The position numbers and the translations under genes were made by a program. Source: an uncultured Ignavibacteriota bacterium (GTDB lineage Bacteria > Bacteroidota > Ignavibacteria > Tepidaquicellales > Tepidaquicellaceae). From it: a DNA stretch of 8,337 nucleotides. Shown here piece by piece: positions 1 through 5,354 of this stretch. The stretch's first letter is position 1, and the number at the start of each line of letters is the position of its first letter. The notes under the pieces were generated by a model. It worked only from the letters and a program-made list of their open reading frames with translations, was not told where the DNA came from and did not search any database. The stretch lies in contig CALGII010000334.1 of assembly GCA_937915485.1 (NCBI GenBank), forward strand, positions 1 through 8,337, given 5' to 3'.

Positions 1-60
1 GAACGGGATCTTATTCCCGAAAACAAAACTATAAAGTTTTTAAAATGGAAGAAAAAATAA
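1..60 (+). other. 3' tail of an upstream gene, reading frame not settled
   Basis: The left edge probably cuts a gene that belongs to the same operon as the next two. Frame 1 is open from base 1 to a TAA at 58-60 and would end ...PENKTIKFLKWKKK, overlapping the next start by 16 bases. Frame 2 is open to a TAA at 32-34 and would end ...LFPKTKL, leaving a 10-base gap before the next ATG. Both are compatible with the codon use nearby, and the visible tail is too short to name a family. By context it may be another iron-sulfur or flavin subunit of the same complex, which is inference. Confidence 0.35.
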
Positions 61-1055
61 TTTCTAAACAAAATCTTGTTAAACTCTGCACGGATATTAT
101 CGGAGGCGGCCACATTCTCATTGCTCCCGGTAAAACAGAGTATATTGTGACTCAGGACGCCTCGCAGATTGTTCTCGATACTAAATCGAAACCGACGAAA
201 GCGTCTTATAAAACTTTCGTGTTCCCGAAAGCCGAACCGGTGCTTTATTACAAGCGCGGAAAAAATGACGTTCAAATACTCGACGCGGGTCCCGAACAGA
301 AAAAAACCGTCATAATCGGTGCGAAGCCCTGCGATACGAATTCCTTCAACATTTTAAGCAAGGTTTTCAACTGGGATTACAAAGATGACTTTTATAACTA
401 TCGGGTTAAGAATTTTATTGTCATCGGAATGATGTGCGAATTTTCTGATCGCTACTGCTTCTGTACTTCCGTCGGCTCTTCTCCCGTGTCCGAAAAAGGC
501 GCGGATATCTTTCTCATTCCGCTCGATGCCGATAATTTTGCGGTTCGCATCGTCACCGATAAGGGAAAAGAATTTATCGATGCATATTCAAAATACCTTA
601 CTGACGGCAATCCCTCAAAGTCAAAAGAGGTTTCGGAAAAAGTTAAACACCCGGAAGTTGCTTTTGACAGCAAGCAGGTTCACGACTGGCTCGCGAAGAA
701 TTTCGAACATCCGAAATGGGACGGCGTCGGCGATATGTGCCTCTCCTGCGCGCAGTGCGCGTTCGTGTGCCCTGTCTGCCATTGCTTCGATATAGTCGAT
801 GAAGATTACAGTTATACAGAAGGACGCAGAATGAAGAACTGGGACGGTTGCCAGTTCGGTCATTTCACGCTTCACGCCTCGGGACATAATCCCAGAGACA
901 TTCAGGGGAAGCGGTACAGACAAAGAGTAAATCATAAGTTTAAATACTACGTTGATAAGTTCGGCGAAATATTGTGCACGGGCTGCGGAAGATGCTCGAG
1001 AGGATGCGCCGTAAGCATTGACATAAAAGAAATTGTCGCGAACTGCAAGGACTAA
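45..1055 (+). CDS. 4Fe-4S dicluster protein, hydrogenase beta / AsrA / FlxB type
   Basis: This is a soluble electron-transfer subunit of about the usual family length (336 residues). Two classical 4Fe-4S motifs are visible near the C-terminus: C232-x2-C235-x2-C238-x3-C242-P, with further cysteines at C245 and C247, and C311-x2-C314-x2-C317-x3-C321. Other family-like landmarks are IIGAKPCD (90-97), the cysteine-rich patch C131/C138/C140 (ending CFCTS) and WDGCQF (266-271). No signal peptide or membrane segment is seen, so it should be cytoplasmic. The ATG at 45 is the first good start; it lacks a Shine-Dalgarno sequence. The next gene, 30 bases downstream, is the matching FAD/NAD(P) subunit, so the pair would shuttle electrons between NAD(P)H and a catalytic partner. 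Known relatives are sulfhydrogenase beta (HydB), anaerobic sulfite reductase A, and FlxB of HdrABC-Flx complexes. I cannot choose between them, so no symbol is given. Confidence 0.85.
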   Translation: MEEKIISKQNLVKLCTDIIGGGHILIAPGKTEYIVTQDASQIVLDTKSKPTKASYKTFVFPKAEPVLYYKRGKNDVQILDAGPEQKKTVIIGAKPCDTNSFNILSKVFNWDYKDDFYNYRVKNFIVIGMMCEFSDRYCFCTSVGSSPVSEKGADIFLIPLDADNFAVRIVTDKGKEFIDAYSKYLTDGNPSKSKEVSEKVKHPEVAFDSKQVHDWLAKNFEHPKWDGVGDMCLSCAQCAFVCPVCHCFDIVDEDYSYTEGRRMKNWDGCQFGHFTLHASGHNPRDIQGKRYRQRVNHKFKYYVDKFGEILCTGCGRCSRGCAVSIDIKEIVANCKD

Positions 1056-1085
1056 TTTTTAAAACAAAAGAACAAAGTTTCAATC

Positions 1086-1919
1086 ATGGAAAATATATAT
1101 AAACCTTATCTGGCTGAAATAAAAGAAATAATTGACGAAACGCCCGACACCAAAACATTCAGGCTTCAGTTGAAAGACCCCGAAGTCGCAAAGACTTTCA
1201 ACTTTAAAGCGGGACAGTTTGCAGAATACGGCGTTTTCGGGGAAGGGGAGTCGACCTTCTGCATAGCGTCTTCGCCGACCCGCCCCGAAATGATAGAATG
1301 CTCGTTCAAGGTTTACGGTAAAGTCACGCAGGCATTGCGCAGGCTTAACGAAGGCGATACCATCGGTTTCAGAGGACCGTACGGCAACTGGTTTCCTCTC
1401 GAAGAGCAAAAAGGAAAGAACGTGGTCTTTATCGCAGGAGGCATCGGTCTCGCGCCCGTACGCTGCGTCATAGACAACGTCCTCGACTGGAGAAAGGATT
1501 ATAAGGATATTACAATTATTTACGGGGCGCGCTCAATCGGCGACCTGGTTTATAAATACAAACTGAAAGAATGGAGAGACCGCCCGGACGTTAAAACCAT
1601 TATCACGGTTGACCCGGGAGGGGAATCCGACGGATGGGACGGCGAAGTCGGTTTCGTTCCCACAATAGTCGAAAAAATTGCCCCGAAAGCGGAAAACACT
1701 ATAGCGGTTATCTGCGGTCCTCCTGTTATGATTAAATTCACTATGCCCGTCTTGAAAAAACTCGGGTTCAGCGATGAGAATATTTTCACTACACTCGAAA
1801 ACAGAATGAAGTGCGGTCTTGGGAAATGCGGCCGCTGCAACGTCGGCGGCGTCTATGTCTGCAAGGACGGCCCCGTCTTCAACTACGCGCAACTAAAAGA
1901 ACTCCCCGACGAATTCTAA
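1086..1919 (+). CDS. FAD/NAD(P)-binding oxidoreductase with [2Fe-2S] cluster, hydrogenase gamma / AsrB / FlxA type
   Basis: This is a ferredoxin-NADP reductase-fold subunit of 277 residues, close to the dihydroorotate dehydrogenase electron-transfer (PyrK) and HydG/AsrB families. Domains in order: an FAD-binding barrel (about 8-105) with GQF (43-45) and STFCIASSP (56-64), where the usual flavin-contacting Arg is absent as in HydG-like members; an NAD(P)-binding domain (about 110-225) with VFIAGGIGLAPVR (114-126), GARS (147-150) and CGPPVM (210-215); and a C-terminal [2Fe-2S] motif C243-x4-C248-x2-C251-x7-C259. It would exchange electrons between NAD(P)H and the iron-sulfur partner encoded just upstream. 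It is the last gene before a strong hairpin, so no hydrogenase large or small subunit follows. The ATG at 1086 has no clear Shine-Dalgarno sequence, but it gives the expected family N-terminus. The biochemical role is well supported; which complex it serves is not. Confidence 0.87.
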   Translation: MENIYKPYLAEIKEIIDETPDTKTFRLQLKDPEVAKTFNFKAGQFAEYGVFGEGESTFCIASSPTRPEMIECSFKVYGKVTQALRRLNEGDTIGFRGPYGNWFPLEEQKGKNVVFIAGGIGLAPVRCVIDNVLDWRKDYKDITIIYGARSIGDLVYKYKLKEWRDRPDVKTIITVDPGGESDGWDGEVGFVPTIVEKIAPKAENTIAVICGPPVMIKFTMPVLKKLGFSDENIFTTLENRMKCGLGKCGRCNVGGVYVCKDGPVFNYAQLKELPDEF

Positions 1920-1941
1920 ACGAAAAATTTTTACTTATACG

Positions 1942-1975
1942 AAAGCCGGCAATTCAATATAGCCGGCTTTTTCTT
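1942..1975 (+). terminator. Rho-independent terminator after the redox operon
   Basis: A perfect 9-bp stem, AAAGCCGGC (1942-1950) with GCCGGCTTT (1962-1970), encloses an 11-base loop and runs into TTTTTCTT. It lies 23 bases after the stop codon of the FAD subunit. The opposite strand also gives a stem ending in TTT, so it may weakly stop readthrough from the convergent minus-strand gene. Confidence 0.8.
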
Positions 1976-2014
1976 ATCGTAAAATTAAAAACAAAAATGC
2001 AAGCGTACAAACAA

Positions 2015-2063
2015 TAATTAATGCCTGCTCTTAAATTAATAATTAATATCTGCTCTTAAATTA
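2015..2063. repeat. Imperfect 25-bp tandem repeat, two copies
   Basis: The 24 bases at 2015-2038 recur at 2040-2063 with only two differences (GC against AT in the middle), a period of 25. Both copies contain CTGCTCTTAAATTA preceded by TAATTAAT. The repeat lies in the noncoding spacer between two convergent genes. Confidence 0.8.
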
Positions 2064-2088
2064 CTAATTACTAATTAGTAATTACTAA
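2061..2088. repeat. Heptanucleotide repeat (TTACTAA)x4 containing a 20-bp palindrome
   Basis: Four consecutive 7-base units start at 2061, 2068, 2075 and 2082: TTACTAA, TTACTAA, TTAGTAA, TTACTAA. The single C-to-G change in unit three makes bases 2065-2084, TAATTACTAATTAGTAATTA, a perfect palindrome. The array abuts the stop codon of the minus-strand gene. It could be a simple-sequence tract prone to slippage, or a weak hairpin at the 3' end of that transcript. Confidence 0.8.
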
Positions 2089-3066
2089 TTATATTTCAAC
2101 ATTCACCCCTATCCCTTTCGCCAACGCGCTTTCATATACTACCTTCGCCGTAGCCGCATCCTGAATCGCAAGCCCGTTTGATTTAAACAACGTAATCATT
2201 TTATCGTCAGTCCTTCCTTGTTTCTTTCCCGTTATCACCTCTCCGAGTTCCGCGTGGAAATGGCTCTCCGTTATCGCTCCTTCTTTAATCGGTATAAGAA
2301 TATCGCCCGCCTCGCCGAAACAAGCCTCGCGCGAATCGCCGACGAACAACGAGCGCTTTATCGTTTCCGTGTCGAGTTCACGCATCGCGGGCGCATGGCT
2401 TCCGATACCGTTTATGTGCGTTCCTTCCTTTAATTTCTTTCCGTCGAAAAGTGGTTCTGCGGACGAAGAAGCAGTGCATATTATATCGGATTTAAGAACT
2501 TCGTCTGCCGATTTTGCTTTCTTGATTTCTATTCCCAGTTTCTCGCTCATCTCGGAAACGAATTTGTTCATTGCTTCGTCAGATATATCATATACTATCG
2601 CGCCCTTTATGTCGCGTGCCGTAGCAACTGCCCATAACTGCATCTTAGCCTGCACTCCTGCCCCGAATATTCCGGCGGTTTGGGACTTGTCGGTTCGTGC
2701 CAGATACTTTGTTGCCACTCCGCTCGCCGCGCCGGTTCTCACCGCGGTTAGGTAACCGCCGTCCATTATGCATACAACGTCTCCCGTGTTTATGTCCTGA
2801 AGAAGCACCTTTCCGATTGTCGTAGGCATGTTGTATTTCTTCGGATTGTCTTTGTAAACAGTCACCACCTTGCAGGCGAGCGCTCCCATTTCTTTCAAAT
2901 AAGCAGGCATGTAAAGCGAAACACCGTCGGGCGGTTTTATGCCCGTCCTTAACGGCAGAACCGCGGAACCGTTTGCTAATTCTGCAAACGCCTTCTCGAC
3001 CATTTCCATGCAGTCCTTCATCTGCAATACCGATATTACGTCATTTCGGTTTAGTATTAATGTCAT
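2089..3066 (-). CDS. Ornithine cyclodeaminase / mu-crystallin family protein
   Basis: This is a cytoplasmic NAD(P)-dependent enzyme of 325 residues, full length for the family. An N-terminal substrate and dimerisation domain carries LPLR (37-40), LYMP (51-54), the conserved lysine in ALACKVV (K66) and TAVRTGAASG (107-116). A Rossmann domain follows with GIFGAGVQA (132-140) and an acidic residue closing the second strand (VYD, D160). The substrate-loop motif reads GIGSHAPAMRELD (220-232). That form is, to my knowledge, typical of alanine dehydrogenase or ketimine reductase-like members, not the Gly-Gly-Asp-Cys-Pro type of true ornithine cyclodeaminase. Likely reactions are therefore reductive amination or imine reduction of a small amino acid, or cyclodeamination of ornithine or lysine. 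It is a single gene, convergent with the redox operon and divergent from livK. An AGGAG ribosome binding site fixes the ATG at 3066. Confidence 0.88.
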   Translation of the reverse strand: MTLILNRNDVISVLQMKDCMEMVEKAFAELANGSAVLPLRTGIKPPDGVSLYMPAYLKEMGALACKVVTVYKDNPKKYNMPTTIGKVLLQDINTGDVVCIMDGGYLTAVRTGAASGVATKYLARTDKSQTAGIFGAGVQAKMQLWAVATARDIKGAIVYDISDEAMNKFVSEMSEKLGIEIKKAKSADEVLKSDIICTASSSAEPLFDGKKLKEGTHINGIGSHAPAMRELDTETIKRSLFVGDSREACFGEAGDILIPIKEGAITESHFHAELGEVITGKKQGRTDDKMITLFKSNGLAIQDAATAKVVYESALAKGIGVNVEI

Positions 3067-3072
3067 TTATCA

Positions 3073-3079
3073 CTCCTTT
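3073..3079 (-). promoter_or_regulatory. Shine-Dalgarno sequence of the cyclodeaminase-family gene
   Basis: The minus strand reads AAAGGAG ending at 3073, six bases before the ATG at 3066-3064. It is the only strong Shine-Dalgarno sequence in the window and supports the chosen start. Confidence 0.8.
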
Positions 3080-3095
3080 AGTTTTATGTTATTGA

Positions 3096-3124
3096 ATTTT
3101 AATGTTTTTAAGACGGACATCCAA
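3096..3124 (-). promoter_or_regulatory. Candidate sigma70-type promoter for the cyclodeaminase-family gene
   Basis: On the minus strand, TTGGAT (3124-3119) is followed after exactly 17 bases by TAAAAT (3101-3096). Transcription would start near 3089 and give a leader of about 23 bases that includes the ribosome binding site. This is a prediction from spacing and similarity to consensus only. Confidence 0.45.
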
Positions 3125-3130
3125 AAATAA

Positions 3131-3148
3131 CGAGTTATATCGAGTTAT
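3131..3148. repeat. Direct repeat CGAGTTAT x2 at one-turn spacing, possible regulator site
   Basis: CGAGTTAT occurs at 3131-3138 and 3141-3148, a period of 10 bases, which places both copies on the same face of the helix. The repeat sits just upstream of the predicted -35 element of the minus-strand gene, in the divergent region before livK. An activator or repressor site is a guess from position. Confidence 0.4.
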
Positions 3149-3173
3149 GAAAATCAAATTTATTTATTTTAAG

Positions 3174-3227
3174 AAGCCGGGTTTCGGAAATCCGCCTTAG
3201 ATAAGCAATTTTTCAAATTGTTTTTAA
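3174..3227 (+). other. Two consecutive hairpins, the second followed by a T-run, upstream of livK
   Basis: Bases 3174-3184 can pair with 3188-3198 (ten pairs including a G-T, one C-C mismatch, three-base loop). Bases 3203-3211 can pair with 3215-3223 (AAGCAATTT with AAATTGTTT, loop TTC), continuing into TTTTTAA. The second looks like a weak intrinsic terminator. If a livK transcript starts further left, this could be an attenuator. The region also overlaps the candidate livK promoter, so only one reading may be right. Confidence 0.3.
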
Positions 3228-3246
3228 TCCGTATTTAAATTATTTT
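3218..3246 (+). promoter_or_regulatory. Candidate promoter for livK-livH
   Basis: TTGTTT (3218-3223) and TATTTT (3241-3246) are separated by 17 bases, which would start transcription about 24 bases before the livK ATG. The match to consensus is modest in very AT-rich sequence, so confidence is low. Confidence 0.25.
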
Positions 3247-3276
3247 TCTTAAATAAATCAAAAATCAACTAATTGT

Positions 3277-4413
3277 ATGAAGATTAATACGATAGTTTTA
3301 ATTTCATTTTCATTGCTTTCCTTAGCCTTTTTTTCATGCAGTAAAAATTCCGCTGATATAATAAAAATCGGAGAATTCGCGTCCTTAACCGGTAGCGAAG
3401 CAACGTTCGGAATAAGTTCCGATAACGGAATGAAACTCGCCGTTGAAGAGATTAATAACGCGGGCGGTGTGCTTGGCAAAAAAATTGAACTGATTACCGA
3501 AGATAATCAGGGAAAACCGAACGAGACTCAAACCGTCGTACAAAAACTCATCAACCGCGACAAAGTTGTCGCGATTCTCGGCGAAGTGGCTTCTTCACGC
3601 AGCAAAGCGGCGGCGCCTATCTGCCAGCAGAATAAAATCCCGATGATAACACCCGCGTCAACAAATCCTGAAGTTACTGCCATCGGCGATTACATTTTTC
3701 GTGTTTGTTTCATTGACCCTTTTCAGGCGACCGTGATGAGCAAGTTTGCACTGAATTCCCTGAAAGTTAAAAAAGTCGCTCTCCTTATCGACCAGCGTAA
3801 CGCTTATTCAACGGGTCTCGCCGAAAGTTTCAGGAAAACATTCGTAGAAATGGGTGGAGAAATAGTAGAAGAACAAAAATATTCCGCGGGCGACAAGGAT
3901 TTTAAAGCGCAGTTGACCGCGATTAAATATAAAAACCCCGAAGCGGTTTTTATTCCGGGCTATTACACTGATGTCGGACTTATTGCAATACAGGCGCGAG
4001 AAATCGGAATCAATGTGCCCCTCTTCGGCGGCGACGGCTGGGAATCGGAGAAACTGACCGAAGGAAAAGCGAAGGACGCACTCGAAGGATGTTTCTTCTC
4101 GACTCACTTGTCAATGGACGACCCAAGCCCCCTCGTGCAGGACTTCATCAAAAAGTACAGAGCCAAATACAATAAGGAACCCGACGCTATGGCAGTTCTT
4201 GGTTATGACGCGGCTATGCTCCTGTTCGATGCAATAAAAAGAGCGGGTTCGACCGAAGGCGATAAGATTCGTTCCGAACTCGCGAAGACCAAAGACTTTA
4301 AAAGCATCTCCGGCAATATTACTATCAATGAACAGAGAAACGCCGTAAAGCCCGCGGTGGTTCTTGAAATCAAAGACGGCAAATTCAAATACAAGGAAAC
4401 CATAGCCCCATGA
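3277..4413 (+). CDS. livK: Branched-chain amino acid-type ABC transporter substrate-binding lipoprotein (LivK-like)
   Basis: This is a type I periplasmic binding protein (Leu/Ile/Val-binding, Peripla_BP_6 type) of 378 residues. Residues 1-20 are a hydrophobic signal segment ending LAFFS, followed by Cys21, so it is probably a membrane-anchored lipoprotein with a relaxed lipobox. The mature protein opens with IKIGEFASLTGSEATFG (29-45), then GMKLAVEEINNAGGVLGKKI (51-70), the cleft motif EVASSRSKAAAPICQQNKIP (103-122) with ITPASTNP (124-131), and a C-terminal lobe with GYDAAMLLFDAIKRAG (309-324), all typical of the family. It would deliver branched-chain amino acids, amides or a related small ligand to the permease encoded by the next gene, which overlaps it by four bases (ATGA). 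The ligand cannot be read from the sequence. No Shine-Dalgarno sequence precedes the ATG, but the lipoprotein signal fixes the start well. Confidence 0.9.
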   Translation: MKINTIVLISFSLLSLAFFSCSKNSADIIKIGEFASLTGSEATFGISSDNGMKLAVEEINNAGGVLGKKIELITEDNQGKPNETQTVVQKLINRDKVVAILGEVASSRSKAAAPICQQNKIPMITPASTNPEVTAIGDYIFRVCFIDPFQATVMSKFALNSLKVKKVALLIDQRNAYSTGLAESFRKTFVEMGGEIVEEQKYSAGDKDFKAQLTAIKYKNPEAVFIPGYYTDVGLIAIQAREIGINVPLFGGDGWESEKLTEGKAKDALEGCFFSTHLSMDDPSPLVQDFIKKYRAKYNKEPDAMAVLGYDAAMLLFDAIKRAGSTEGDKIRSELAKTKDFKSISGNITINEQRNAVKPAVVLEIKDGKFKYKETIAP

Positions 4414-5321
4414 CAGAATTTATTCAGCAGTTCATTAACGGTCTATCTCTGGGCAGCATCTATGCCCTTATCGCTCTCGGCTATACGATGATTTATGGAA
4501 TTCTTAGATTCATAAACTTCGCTCACGGCGACGTGTTTATGATTGGCGCGTTCTCCGGATATTATCTTGCTATGCTCTTTAGTTTCACTACGTTCACCGG
4601 CGGCGCGTCTGTATTCATGGCTGTCGCGATTCTGCTCGCGTCAATGGTCATTTGCTCCATACTCGGTTTCACGATTGAAAAACTCGCTTACAAACCGTTG
4701 AGGAATTCTCCGAAACTTACTATTCTGATTACGGCAATAGGCGTTTCACTTTTTCTTGAATATTCCGGACAACTTGTTTTCGGTGCCGACCCGAAATCTT
4801 TCCCGACTCTGCTCGAAAACAAACAGATTATGAATATCGGCGGAGCAACCGTCTTTTCAAATTCAATCGTTGTAATCGTCGTCTCTGCGATACTTATGAT
4901 TATTCTGAGAATGATTGTAATGAAAACGAAAATGGGGACCGCGATGCGCGCTGTTTCGTTTAACCATACGGTAGCGAGTCTGATGGGAATAAACATAAAC
5001 CGCGTCATAAGTTTCACGTTTATTCTCGGCTCATCCCTCGCCGCCGCCGCGGGAATACTTTTCGGTCTGAACTATCCGAAAATTGACCCGCTTATCGGCA
5101 TAATATACGGACTGAAAGCCTTCGTGGCAGCCGTTCTCGGAGGTATCGGAAACATAATGGGCGCCGCGCTCGGCGGACTTATTCTCGGAATCGTCGAAAC
5201 TTTTGTCTCGGGGTATCTGTCCTCTACTTACAGGGACGCTATCGCATTCGGCATTCTTATAATTATTCTCCTATTTAAACCGACTGGCTTGCTCGGTAAA
5301 AAGGAAATCGAAAAAGTATAA
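4410..5321 (+). CDS. livH: Branched-chain amino acid-type ABC transporter permease (LivH-like)
   Basis: This inner-membrane permease of 303 residues has about eight hydrophobic segments (near 10-30, 38-58, 66-86, 102-124, 150-170, 198-220, 230-262 and 274-290). The LivH signature is clear: GLSLGSIYALIALGYTMIYG (11-30) followed by INFAHGDVFMIGAF (35-48). A later cytoplasmic loop reads GLKAFVAAVLGGIGNIMGA (234-252), the likely ATPase contact, and the end RDAIAFGILIIILLFKPTGL (275-294) is typical. It would form half of the translocation pore, normally paired with LivM and driven by LivG and LivF. Its start overlaps the livK stop (ATGA), so translation is coupled. LivM, LivG and LivF do not follow; the next gene is a secreted protein with no resemblance to a transporter. 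The missing parts may lie elsewhere in the genome. Confidence 0.93.
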   Translation: MTEFIQQFINGLSLGSIYALIALGYTMIYGILRFINFAHGDVFMIGAFSGYYLAMLFSFTTFTGGASVFMAVAILLASMVICSILGFTIEKLAYKPLRNSPKLTILITAIGVSLFLEYSGQLVFGADPKSFPTLLENKQIMNIGGATVFSNSIVVIVVSAILMIILRMIVMKTKMGTAMRAVSFNHTVASLMGININRVISFTFILGSSLAAAAGILFGLNYPKIDPLIGIIYGLKAFVAAVLGGIGNIMGAALGGLILGIVETFVSGYLSSTYRDAIAFGILIIILLFKPTGLLGKKEIEKV

Positions 5322-5322
5322 T
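5317..5322 (+). promoter_or_regulatory. Possible -10 element (TATAAT) overlapping the livH stop codon
   Basis: A perfect TATAAT covers the livH stop codon and would start transcription near 5329, about 26 bases before the next gene. No good -35 hexamer lies at 16-18 bases. It may be a secondary promoter or chance in AT-rich sequence. Confidence 0.25.
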
Positions 5323-5354
5323 ACGTTATTTAATAATTAAAACTAATATTACGC

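Noticed and set aside
1811..2017. A 68-codon frame overlapping the end of the FAD subunit and its terminator
   Set aside because: It is out of frame with the [2Fe-2S] motif, Arg-rich at the start as expected of a shadow frame, and runs through a terminator hairpin.
2015..2088. CRISPR-like array
   Set aside because: The units are directly adjacent with no unique spacers, are very AT-rich and number only two to four; no cas gene is nearby.
2369..2755. A 128-codon plus-strand frame opposite the cyclodeaminase-family gene
   Set aside because: The minus-strand frame carries an unmistakable enzyme family; the antisense frame mirrors its codons and resembles nothing.
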